The notes below the pieces were generated by a model that was given only the letters and a program-made list of their open reading frames with translations, ran no database searches and was not told where the DNA came from. The translations under genes and the position numbers were made by a program. This document shows, piece by piece, positions 27,157 to 37,596 of a DNA stretch of 64,000 nucleotides. Every line of letters begins with the position of its first letter. Positions within the stretch are counted from its first letter, which is position 1. Source of the DNA: Flammeovirga sp. SJP92 (GTDB taxonomy: Bacteria; Bacteroidota; Bacteroidia; Cytophagales; Flammeovirgaceae); the NCBI RefSeq assembly GCF_001583495.1, contig NZ_LQAQ01000018.1, positions 294,827 through 358,826 on the forward strand, given 5' to 3'.

Positions 27157-27807
27157 TTACTTTATCAATGTATAGATCGCTCTTGTCAAATTTGTAGTCG
27201 TTACATACTTCCTCAATGAGTGTGACGAAAAACCCGCATTAGAGGAATAATTTTCAATATCCTTAGTTTCAACGAGAGTTGCATCTAAGACACCCCAAGC
27301 TTCCTTTACGACAATTTTTTTATCATTTGATAACATTCCAACCTTAGAAATGGAGTCATTAAAAGGACATTCTATGATTAATCGTCCTCCATCTACCAAC
27401 ATATTGTAAGCTTTTTTGATCACATTTTCCTGATCTTCAGGTGTCAGTTCCAAGATGCCAGACCACATCCATAATATGGTATCAGCCTTTTCTTTGTGCC
27501 AGTCTAGATAGCACAAATCATCTTCGACAATCGTTACATTATTTCCTGCCTTTTGCTTTAAAAGCTCGGCCAGTTCATGAACCCTTTCCACTCCCACTAC
27601 TTTACCTTGAAATTTCTTTGTTTGTAAAGCTTCTATTACTCTTCCATATCCAGAACCAAACTCGATAAGCAATGAACTGTCTTTGATTTCCTCATATATT
27701 TGATCAATATCTTCACCTTCAGCCAAACCGATCTTCTCGGCAAAGCCCATAAAGATATCAAGTGGCATATTTGAATAGAATGAAGCGTTATTATCTTTCG
27801 CTAACAT
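27157..27807 (-). CDS. Class I SAM-dependent methyltransferase
   Basis: A 216-residue protein with the Rossmann-type motif I LIEFGSGYGRVIEAL (near residue 48), an acidic motif II (VVGVERVHEL) and motif IV in DTILWMWSGILEL. These define a small-molecule-type SAM methyltransferase. The acceptor is unknown. Position directly upstream of the ompH genes suggests co-transcription, not a shared function. A -7 box is present at 27867-27874. Confidence 0.75.
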   Translation of the reverse strand: MLAKDNNASFYSNMPLDIFMGFAEKIGLAEGEDIDQIYEEIKDSSLLIEFGSGYGRVIEALQTKKFQGKVVGVERVHELAELLKQKAGNNVTIVEDDLCYLDWHKEKADTILWMWSGILELTPEDQENVIKKAYNMLVDGGRLIIECPFNDSISKVGMLSNDKKIVVKEAWGVLDATLVETKDIENYSSNAGFSSHSLRKYVTTTNLTRAIYTLIK

Positions 27808-27866
27808 AATTTAATTGAAATGACGAGTTACTATTTAAACGTAATAAATACGGCTATCTCATTATA

Positions 27867-27874
27867 CAAAAATA
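27867..27874 (-). promoter_or_regulatory. -7 box of the methyltransferase-ompH unit
   Basis: The minus strand reads TATTTTTG about 60 bp upstream of the methyltransferase start. No exact TTTG occurs at the usual spacing. Confidence 0.45.
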
Positions 27875-28043
27875 ATGCAAATAAACCCAACGATTCCCCC
27901 AATGAACAAAACGTTCTTTGAAGAATCTAATATTCAAGCTTATAGATTTAACGAACAGATTTTAAACGAAGTATTTAGAATTAATTTTAATAATATTCAT
28001 TTCTTGAAAAAACACTATTAATCAATTCATTAATGTTTAAACA

Positions 28044-28076
28044 ACAAAAAACCCTGCCTTTTTCAAGACAGGGTCT
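28044..28076 (-). terminator. Intrinsic terminator of icd
   Basis: A 6-bp GC-rich stem (ACCCTG/CAGGGT) with a 12-nt loop is followed on the minus strand by TTTTTTG, 23 nt after the icd stop codon. Confidence 0.85.
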
Positions 28077-28098
28077 AACATATATTTTAAAAACTAGA

Positions 28099-30672
<2,574 letters not shown>

Positions 30673-30832
30673 ATAATTGGTTCTGAGAAGAATAACAGGG
30701 AACCTAGTGTAACTCTAGGACTGTACCCGCAACTGTAAATCTCAATCAAAAATTTGTTACAGATAACCATTATTCATTTGATCTGAATGAGAAGGAGTAA
30801 CAAATGAGAAAGTCAGGAGACCTACCAATTTT
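30673..30832 (+). ncRNA. Cobalamin riboswitch (AdoCbl-class aptamer)
   Basis: The conserved core reads ACAGGGAACCTAGTG, then ACTGTACCCGCAACTGTAA, and finally the B12 box AGTCAGGAGACCTACC (30811-30826). A closing stem P1 forms between AATTGG (30675-30680) and CCAATT (30825-30830). This is a cobalamin-sensing RNA that normally shuts off downstream vitamin B12 uptake genes when the cofactor is plentiful. It faces the lipoprotein-btuB-btuG cluster. An intrinsic terminator about 110 nt downstream provides the switching element. Confidence 0.93.
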
Positions 30833-30914
30833 AATTTTATTAATCGGAACAACTTCGGGAATAAAGTTGGAGGTATTTTTTTGCACTTTTATTGAGCTAA
30901 ACTGCACAGCGATT

Positions 30915-30960
30915 TGTTGTGTCTCTCCACCCCGTAAGTTGTTATCAACAACATTTTTTT
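30915..30960 (+). terminator. Expression platform terminator of the cobalamin riboswitch
   Basis: A 6-bp hairpin (GTTGTT-ATC-AACAAC, 30938-30952) is followed by ATTTTTTT. An upstream TGTTGT (30915-30920) can pair with ACAACA (30948-30953) instead and disrupt this hairpin, giving a plausible terminator/antiterminator pair. The first gene starts 9 nt later. Confidence 0.6.
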
Positions 30961-30968
30961 CTAGTAGA

Positions 30969-32129
30969 ATGAAAAAACAACTTACAAACTTAATCAATCT
31001 TCTTTTCCTAATTTTAGCTGTTGGTTTTATCGGTTGTGAAAAAGCCACAGAAGAATTACCCCTTTTTGAAGTACACTTTGATGCTAATGCAGGATCTCCT
31101 GTTCCATCACAGCTAATCCTTCAAGGTGATACCGTACTAAAACCTGCTGATCCTACCTTGGAAGGTTCAGAATTTGTCACCTGGACAAAAGATGATATCA
31201 TTTATGATTTTGGCCAAGCTGTTGCTGAAGAATTCACACTTAAAGCCACTTGGGACAAAGTAATTGTACAGCACAATGTCACTTTCAACCAAAATAATGG
31301 TGAAGAGGCTGTCATTGTAGCTGTTGTAGAAAATGAAGCTGTGGCTACTCCTGATGAAAATCCGACTATGGAAGGTTACGACTTCATGGGTTGGTATCAT
31401 AATGAAGAAGAGTACAACTTCTCCTCTCCTATCACCGCTCCAATTACCATTGACGCCAAATTTATTCGCTCAGTAGGTGAAACAGAAGTGGTTTACCAAA
31501 CCATTTCATTTGATGACTTCCAAAATATGGAATCACAAAAACACATGATTGTAAAGGCTCAAATAAACTATTTGATGTTTGGTTGGGCTTGGGGAACTGA
31601 AGCTTACATCACTGATACAGAAGGCAACAGTTCAAAGGACTTCTATAGCCATTCTAATTTCGGCATGTTTTCTTTCCCTCTTAAGTTCACTAAAGATGAT
31701 GCTCATATTGAAGGTCAAACTTTCGTTTTTGATGTTGTGAAAGACGTTTATATGTCTTCTCCTCAATTAGGGTTTGGTTATGGTAGAAATGAAGAATTTG
31801 ATGAAACGGGCACAGGTGCATACAATGGTTCTAAATGGCTAGCTCCAATGCGTTATGGTGTTGAATATTTTGATGAAGTCGTTAGAGGAAACGTAAGGGA
31901 GGTAACATTTACAAGTGAAGATGGACTTAAAGTTTTAGTCGGTGAAACTGAAATGTACATCAAAGCATTAGGTGACAAAGAAGGGACTTATGATAATGTT
32001 TCTGAAGATTACAAAGCTATAATTGAAGCAATGTTAGGACAAAATAAATTTGTCAGAACAATAACTGTAGACGGAAAAGTAATTTCTGTACTAAGAAACG
32101 AAAACTTACAATTTACTGACAATATATAG
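30969..32129 (+). CDS. Surface lipoprotein with InlB/Flg_new-type repeats, B12 uptake cluster
   Basis: The start at 30969 (MKKQLTNLINLLFLILAVGF) follows the riboswitch terminator; the longer frame from 30804 lies inside the riboswitch and is not real. Lipobox VGFIGC. After it come two Listeria-Bacteroides (Flg_new/InlB B) repeats of ~65 residues: FDANAGSPVPSQ...FTLKATW and FNQNNGEEAV...TIDAKF. The C-terminal ~210 residues (from VVYQTISFDDF) form a beta-rich domain I do not recognise, with WAWGTEAYITD and GFGYGRNEEF. It is the first gene under riboswitch control, so a role in B12 capture at the cell surface is likely by context, similar to accessory lipoproteins of Bacteroides B12 loci. Confidence 0.75.
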   Translation: MKKQLTNLINLLFLILAVGFIGCEKATEELPLFEVHFDANAGSPVPSQLILQGDTVLKPADPTLEGSEFVTWTKDDIIYDFGQAVAEEFTLKATWDKVIVQHNVTFNQNNGEEAVIVAVVENEAVATPDENPTMEGYDFMGWYHNEEEYNFSSPITAPITIDAKFIRSVGETEVVYQTISFDDFQNMESQKHMIVKAQINYLMFGWAWGTEAYITDTEGNSSKDFYSHSNFGMFSFPLKFTKDDAHIEGQTFVFDVVKDVYMSSPQLGFGYGRNEEFDETGTGAYNGSKWLAPMRYGVEYFDEVVRGNVREVTFTSEDGLKVLVGETEMYIKALGDKEGTYDNVSEDYKAIIEAMLGQNKFVRTITVDGKVISVLRNENLQFTDNI

Positions 32130-32139
32130 TTTTAAAAAC

Positions 32140-32167
32140 AGCTATTGCTCCTCTGTGAGCAATAGCT
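32140..32167 (+). terminator. Intercistronic hairpin between the two lipoprotein genes
   Basis: A perfect 11-bp stem (AGCTATTGCTC/GAGCAATAGCT) with a 6-nt loop lies 10 nt after one stop codon and 17 nt before the next start. The following tract (TTATCACTTATC) is poor in T, so a partial terminator or an RNA-processing/stability element fits better than a full stop. Confidence 0.5.
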
Positions 32168-32184
32168 TTATCACTTATCTAAAA

Positions 32185-33321
32185 ATGAAAAAGCAACTTA
32201 CTATTCTAAACAAACTTTTATTATTATCTCTTTTCATTGGATTTACAGCTTGTGAAATCAAAGAAGATCAAAGCGTTTTATATGAAGTAAGCTTCGATTC
32301 GTTCGGAGGTTCTTCTATTCAATCGCAGTTTATTATACCTGGAGATACAGTAGTAAAACCAATTGACCCCACATTAGAAGGATCGGAATTTATAGCATGG
32401 TTAAAAAATAATGAACCTTACAACTTTGGTGAAGTAGTAAATTCTGAATTTACACTAATTGCCTCTTGGAAAGATATCTACAAACCGATTATTAATCCAA
32501 ACGCCACTCCTTACATCACTGAAGTACTGGATTTTTCTCCTGCTCCTGGACAATTCCTAAACAAAGTAGATGATCAAGAGTCTGTAAAAAATATCATTGG
32601 TGACTACTACCAATTCATCTCCTTAGGAACATTCGGTGGAAGTGTCACCTTCAAATTCGATCACTCAATTATGAATGGAGAGGGAAATGATATTGCAATC
32701 TATGGCAATCCTTTTGAAGACAGTAGTGAACCAGGCATTGTGATGGTTTGCCAAGATTTAAATCACAATGGTATAGCTGATGATGACGAACCTTGGTATG
32801 AACTAGCAGGAAGTGAGTATTACAAAGCTGAAACAACTCATAATTACACAATTACTTACTATAGACCAAAGCCAGAAGAAAATCAACACATTATTAAATA
32901 TAAAGCCACTTATGATGAAACCATAGAAGAAGGTGAAATGGACTTCACATTAGTGGAGATGTTCCACCCTCAACCTATGTTCCCAACTTTTTATGAAGAA
33001 GATGAAATTACCTTCACAGGAACAAAGTTAAAATCAAATACTTGGCATGAGGACATGGGCGATTGGTCTTATTTCCACAACCCTGCCTATGATTGGGGAT
33101 ATGCAGATAACAGAGGTTACGAACAAGAAGGAATCTTAAGAGGAGCTGACCTTTTTGATATTAGTAATGCTGTAGACGAAAATGGAGAAAAAGTAGAATT
33201 AATAGCTGTTGACTTTGTGAAAGTATACACAGCTACAACTACAATTGCAGGTTGGCTTGGTGAGCGTTCTACAGAAATAGTTAAAGCAGCAGATCTCAGC
33301 TTACTTTCTACAGATGAATAA
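32185..33321 (+). CDS. Surface lipoprotein, shared N-terminal module and cell-surface protein domain
   Basis: The start at 32185 (MKKQLTILNKLLLLSLFIGF) gives lipobox GFTAC. The first ~65 mature residues are clearly paralogous to the previous protein (PTLEGSEFIAWLKNN versus PTLEGSEFVTWTKDD). The remaining ~280 residues belong to a family of cell-surface proteins seen at B12 loci of Bacteroidota, with FGGSVTFKFDHS, EPGIVMVCQDLNHNGIADDDEPWYELAGSEYY (split here, contains a DLNHNGIADDDEP calcium-like loop) and a tryptophan-rich C-terminus. The stop codon overlaps the btuB-like start by 8 nt, so the genes are translationally coupled. Function in corrinoid binding is inferred from context. Confidence 0.78.
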   Translation: MKKQLTILNKLLLLSLFIGFTACEIKEDQSVLYEVSFDSFGGSSIQSQFIIPGDTVVKPIDPTLEGSEFIAWLKNNEPYNFGEVVNSEFTLIASWKDIYKPIINPNATPYITEVLDFSPAPGQFLNKVDDQESVKNIIGDYYQFISLGTFGGSVTFKFDHSIMNGEGNDIAIYGNPFEDSSEPGIVMVCQDLNHNGIADDDEPWYELAGSEYYKAETTHNYTITYYRPKPEENQHIIKYKATYDETIEEGEMDFTLVEMFHPQPMFPTFYEEDEITFTGTKLKSNTWHEDMGDWSYFHNPAYDWGYADNRGYEQEGILRGADLFDISNAVDENGEKVELIAVDFVKVYTATTTIAGWLGERSTEIVKAADLSLLSTDE

Positions 33322-35260
33322 TTATAAGTTTAGACTTCTACTGATCATTTGCTTTTGGTTTTCAAAAGCTCATGCACAAATGGATTCCACTACTTATTTA
33401 AGCGAGGTGGAAATCATTGGACAGCGTATACCTGAAAGAGTCAGTTTTAAGAATACTAAAATTGATAAGGAGCAAATTGATCAGTATTTGTCTGCTTCTT
33501 TAGGTGAATTATTGACCTTAAATACTCCCATATTTATCAAAAGCTACGGGGCGGGAGGTACGGCTACTCCCTCTTTCCGTGGCACGGGTGCCAGTCACAC
33601 CCAAGTGTATTGGAATGGAATCAACCTGAACTCACCTATGTTGGGTCAGGTTGATCTATCCTTATTTCCTGTTGCCTTCACAGACGAAGTCACTGTTAAT
33701 TATGGTGCCTCTAGTTTACTTTATGGCACCGGCGGACTTGGTGGAGGCATTCAAATGAATAGCAAATTAAACTGGAACAAAAAACAAGAAATTATCTTAT
33801 CTCAAACTTACAATACATTACAAAATTCAATTACCAACGGAAGTGTTTCTTTTTCTAATGAAAAATGGAGCAGTACTACTAAACTATTTTATAAAGACGC
33901 TAGAAATCTTTTTGAATTTGAAAACCCTTTACAACCCAATACCCCAACCTGGAACAATGATCATTCTGGACAAATACAGTACGGAGCATTGCAAGAGGTT
34001 GGGTACAAAATAAATGACAATCATATTTTACAAGGTAATTTATGGTATCAAAACAGTGAAAGAAAACTAACTCCATCTATGGATAATAGGTATGGAGATT
34101 CTCAACAAGGTGATGAATCTTTGAGAGGATTACTTTCATGGAAAGTAAATTACGACGCTTTAAAATTAGATTGGAACCATGCATTTATTCATGATTTTTT
34201 ATGGTATGAAAAACTATTAAATAATGATGAAACACCTAAAACCACTAACTCTGACTCTCACACTTATCAATATCAATCTCACCTCAGGACCTCTTATCAG
34301 GTGAATGATAAACTTTTATTGAGAGGTGGTTATGATTATGCTTGGGATCAAATTCACAGTAATCAATACCAAGCTTCAACTGATTCAAGTACAGTAGATG
34401 TCCAACAGCATACTTTTGATGTATTTGGTGGGTTTGATTATTTCCCAATGGAACAACTTTCCATGAGTTTTCTTTTAAGACAACAATGGATTGATGGAGA
34501 TATTAAGCCTACTTTACCTTCCATCGGGCTTGAATACCAATGGAACAGAAATGGAAAATTCACTTACAGTTTAAGAGGGAATATATCTAAAAATTTCCAT
34601 GCCCCCTCTTTGAACGATCGCTATTGGTATCCTGTTGGAAATCCTGATCTGTTGCCAGAAGAAGGATGGACTTATGAAGGAACTTTTGGAATTCAATCCC
34701 AATGGAAAAACAATTGGCGATTAACCTATGACATCACAGCATTCAGTTCAATTATTCATAACTGGATCGTATGGAAACCTGCTGTGAGTAATCTGTGGCG
34801 TCCGGAAAATTTAAAGAAAGTAAACAGTCGCGGTATAGAACAGATCTTACAATTAACTTATCATAAAAACGATTGGCAATGGATTGGTTATGTATCCGTT
34901 TCCTATGTCAAATCAGAAAACTTAGAAGCGTACGATGAATTAGATGAATCAGTCGGCACCCAATTAATATATACTCCTATCTTCAGTGCTCAAGGCTATA
35001 TACAAGCGAGCTACAAGTCTTGGTACGGGATAGTAGAACAACAGATATACGGAAAGCGATTAACACAAACTGACGGAAGCGAGTATTTACCTCCTTATTA
35101 TCTCACAAATTTCAGTATAGGTAAGCAGTTTTCATTTCGTCAGCATCGATTTGATGTAAAGGCTCGGATCGAGAATGTTTTCGCTTTCCACTATCAATCC
35201 ATTGCCAGAAAACCAATGCCTGGCAGAGTTTACCAACTCACTTTTACTTATAAACTATAA
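33314..35260 (+). CDS. btuB: BtuB-like TonB-dependent cobalamin receptor
   Basis: A 648-residue outer-membrane receptor with signal peptide (to AHAQ), TonB-box-like segment LSEVEIIGQR, a plug domain (SLGELLTLNTPIFIKSYG, PSFRGTGASHTQVYWNGINLN, GASSLLYGTGGLGGGIQM) and a 22-strand-type barrel ending YQLTFTYKL. It is short for a TonB receptor, as is typical for BtuB. Riboswitch control and the flanking BtuG-like gene make cobalamin the probable substrate. The start codon overlaps the preceding gene; the next gene starts 6 bp after its stop. Confidence 0.85.
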   Translation: MNNYKFRLLLIICFWFSKAHAQMDSTTYLSEVEIIGQRIPERVSFKNTKIDKEQIDQYLSASLGELLTLNTPIFIKSYGAGGTATPSFRGTGASHTQVYWNGINLNSPMLGQVDLSLFPVAFTDEVTVNYGASSLLYGTGGLGGGIQMNSKLNWNKKQEIILSQTYNTLQNSITNGSVSFSNEKWSSTTKLFYKDARNLFEFENPLQPNTPTWNNDHSGQIQYGALQEVGYKINDNHILQGNLWYQNSERKLTPSMDNRYGDSQQGDESLRGLLSWKVNYDALKLDWNHAFIHDFLWYEKLLNNDETPKTTNSDSHTYQYQSHLRTSYQVNDKLLLRGGYDYAWDQIHSNQYQASTDSSTVDVQQHTFDVFGGFDYFPMEQLSMSFLLRQQWIDGDIKPTLPSIGLEYQWNRNGKFTYSLRGNISKNFHAPSLNDRYWYPVGNPDLLPEEGWTYEGTFGIQSQWKNNWRLTYDITAFSSIIHNWIVWKPAVSNLWRPENLKKVNSRGIEQILQLTYHKNDWQWIGYVSVSYVKSENLEAYDELDESVGTQLIYTPIFSAQGYIQASYKSWYGIVEQQIYGKRLTQTDGSEYLPPYYLTNFSIGKQFSFRQHRFDVKARIENVFAFHYQSIARKPMPGRVYQLTFTYKL

Positions 35261-35266
35261 TCTAAA

Positions 35267-36334
35267 ATGCGTTATTCGATTCTAATACTCACATTTATCA
35301 CCTTCTGGAGCTGTAATACAGTAGAAGATAGCATGCCTATTTCAAATACTCCTGATGTTCCTGATGAGGTCCTTTTTGAGGAAGGATTATTTGTGATCAA
35401 TGAAGGCAATTTTGATTGGGGACATGGTACGCTCTCTTTCAAAAAGTATGAATCGGATAGCGTTTATGAAGAAATTTATAAGCAGAGAAATGATTTTGAA
35501 TTGGGAAATGTAGCTCAATCCATGACCATTATTGATGATAAGGGTTATATCTGTGTCAACAATTCAGCAAGAGTAGATATTATAGAGACCAAAACAGCAA
35601 AATGGATTGGTAGAGTGGAAATACCTAGAAGCAGTCCGCGTTATCTTTTACCTGTGAATGAACAAAAAGCCTATATCACAGATCTTTATGCCGATCGATT
35701 TTACATATTAGACCTTGATTCTAATAAAATTGTAAAAGAAGTGGGTACAACAGGCTGGACGGAAAAAATGTGTAAAGTGGATAATTTTGTTTACATGACA
35801 CAAACCAGAACAGTATTTGATCATCGAAAAGGAGGACAATTTTTATTAAAAATCAATGCTACGACAGACATAGTTGTTGACAGTTTAGAGCTCCCTTATG
35901 GCCCAATTGATTTACAAGTTGATAAAAATGAAAAAATATGGGTACTCTGCAATGGTGGTTTAGTTCAGCTTACACCCGCCATTGTTCAGGTAGACCCCAA
36001 CACTTTTAAAGTGATTAAAACATTCGACCTTTCAGCCAATGATTATCTAAGTATGCCTTCAAGGCTTCGCATCAATAAAGATAAAGATATTTTATACTAT
36101 ATTCAGAAAGATGTGTTTGCACTGCCCATCGAAGCGTCCTCACCTTCCTCTATTATCCCGAAAGAAAAACGTCTATTTTATGGGTTAGGTGTTTCCCCAC
36201 ACAACAATGATATCTATGTTGCAGACGCCATTGATTACGTTCAAAAAGGGTGGATTTTCAAATACAATCAAGAAGGTGTAAAGCTGGATTCTTTTAAAGT
36301 GGGGGTAATTCCGAATGAAATTGTCTTTCAATAA
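35267..36334 (+). CDS. BtuG-like surface beta-propeller lipoprotein (YncE/DUF5074 family)
   Basis: A 355-residue lipoprotein (lipobox FWSC) with a seven-bladed YncE-like propeller. Blade signatures include EEGLFVINEGNFDWGHGTLSF, MTIIDDKGYICVNNSARVDII, NEQKAYITDLYADRFYILDL and LGVSPHNNDIYVADAIDY. In gut Bacteroides, BtuG proteins of this type bind cobalamin with very high affinity on the cell surface and pass it to BtuB. Position 6 bp after the btuB-like gene strongly supports the same job here. Corrinoid-contacting residues cannot be named from sequence alone. Confidence 0.82.
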   Translation: MRYSILILTFITFWSCNTVEDSMPISNTPDVPDEVLFEEGLFVINEGNFDWGHGTLSFKKYESDSVYEEIYKQRNDFELGNVAQSMTIIDDKGYICVNNSARVDIIETKTAKWIGRVEIPRSSPRYLLPVNEQKAYITDLYADRFYILDLDSNKIVKEVGTTGWTEKMCKVDNFVYMTQTRTVFDHRKGGQFLLKINATTDIVVDSLELPYGPIDLQVDKNEKIWVLCNGGLVQLTPAIVQVDPNTFKVIKTFDLSANDYLSMPSRLRINKDKDILYYIQKDVFALPIEASSPSSIIPKEKRLFYGLGVSPHNNDIYVADAIDYVQKGWIFKYNQEGVKLDSFKVGVIPNEIVFQ

Positions 36335-36382
36335 TTATCCGATAAAAGTAGCTCTTTCAAACTCAGATATTGTATCTTGTCG

Positions 36383-36399
36383 ATTCCAATCATTGGAAT
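36383..36399. repeat. 17-bp perfect dyad upstream of the histidine kinase gene
   Basis: ATTCCAAT-C-ATTGGAAT lies 22 bp before the kinase start codon and is flanked by a direct repeat GTATCTT (36372-36378 and 36401-36407). It resembles a transcription-factor operator, though it could also form a small RNA hairpin. Confidence 0.5.
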
Positions 36400-36420
36400 A
36401 GTATCTTTAAGTTGAGTTGA

Positions 36421-37527
36421 ATGTTTTCACTACAAAAAATAAAACAAGACCATATTTGGCAAGGGCTACTTATACTTGCTTACCTTTTTTTGACCTATAA
36501 TTTTTTTGAACAACGGTTTGGATTTGCTTATGGCTCAATGAAAGCAATTTTACTGGTCAGTTTTCAGGTTTTTATCTGGCAATTCAACCTCAACTATTTA
36601 GTCCCCAAACTACTTTTAGAGAAAAAACATATCATTTATGCCCTATCGCTTTTCTCCTTTGTATTGATCATCGCTTTTCTTTATCAATACATCGAAAAGG
36701 AAATTTTCCAAGCATGGAAACAGTCCAATTCAGAAAGGATGATGTTTCCTTTTGATGACCCTGAAATGAGGGAAAAAGCCTTAAAGAACCGTAATGCGAA
36801 GAGAGTCCGTAAAGGATTTAGAATCTTTGAAAGCACCTATAACATTATTTTATTTGGAGTGATAGCATTAGCTAGTACAGCATACAGGATGACACTTTTT
36901 GGCTTAAAAAAGGAAAATGAAGCTACTTTATTAAGAGAAGAACAAGTGAAATCTGAAATGAGTTTTCTAAAATCTCAGGTCAACCCCCACTTTCTATTCA
37001 ATGTATTAAACAATATCTATACGCTATCTTTTATCAAATCAGATAAAACTCCAGAGGTGGTACTTCAACTTTCGGATATGTTACGCTATATGCTTTATGA
37101 TACATCTACTGAAACAGTACCTATTCATAAAGAAGTAGACTATCTCAAAAACTTTATCGAGCTACATTTACTTAAAAGTGATGGAATTAAAGAAAACATT
37201 GAGACGAGTTGGAATGTTGAAAAGCCATCTTTACAAATTGCTCCCTTGCTCTTTGCTCCATTTATTGAAAACGCCTTCAAGCACAGTCATATTGAAGATG
37301 AAGATCATGGCTGGATTAAGGTAAAATTAAATGTAAGTTCTTCTAATGAAATTTACTTTGAAGTGGCCAATAGCAAACCCAAAACAAAGCTTTCCAAAGA
37401 TCAATTAGGGGGCATTGGTTTGGAAAATGTAAAAAAACGTCTCAATTTGCAGTATAACCTCAAACATCAACTAGAGATTATAGACACTCAAGACAGTTTT
37501 ACTGTCAAACTTAAAATACACACATAA
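36421..37527 (+). CDS. LytS/YehU-type sensor histidine kinase
   Basis: A 368-residue membrane kinase with four predicted transmembrane segments in the first ~165 residues, then a His_kinase domain with the phospho-acceptor block SQVNPHFLFNVLNNIYTLS (His near 190) and a HATPase domain with N-box APFIENAFKHS and G-box GGIGLENVKKRL. This group normally pairs with a LytTR response regulator, but none is adjacent, so it may act with an unlinked partner. It lies between the B12 uptake genes and the B12-dependent mutase. A link to corrinoid or acyl-CoA metabolism is suggested only by position. Confidence 0.87.
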   Translation: MFSLQKIKQDHIWQGLLILAYLFLTYNFFEQRFGFAYGSMKAILLVSFQVFIWQFNLNYLVPKLLLEKKHIIYALSLFSFVLIIAFLYQYIEKEIFQAWKQSNSERMMFPFDDPEMREKALKNRNAKRVRKGFRIFESTYNIILFGVIALASTAYRMTLFGLKKENEATLLREEQVKSEMSFLKSQVNPHFLFNVLNNIYTLSFIKSDKTPEVVLQLSDMLRYMLYDTSTETVPIHKEVDYLKNFIELHLLKSDGIKENIETSWNVEKPSLQIAPLLFAPFIENAFKHSHIEDEDHGWIKVKLNVSSSNEIYFEVANSKPKTKLSKDQLGGIGLENVKKRLNLQYNLKHQLEIIDTQDSFTVKLKIHT

Positions 37528-37596
37528 ACACTAGTACAAAGCCCACTTACGGCGCTGGACTAGTACTTAACCATAACTTAAACACACATCACAAAA

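Noticed and set aside
27875..28021. A 48-codon plus-strand open frame between the methyltransferase and icd genes
   Set aside because: No ribosome-binding context, and its start lies next to the minus-strand promoter box of the methyltransferase.
30804..30968. N-terminal extension of the first lipoprotein
   Set aside because: It lies inside the cobalamin riboswitch and its terminator; the ATG at 30969 gives a clean lipoprotein signal.
37530..37566. Direct repeat ACTAGTAC before icmF
   Set aside because: Only 8 bp and close to a restriction-like palindrome; too weak to call an operator.
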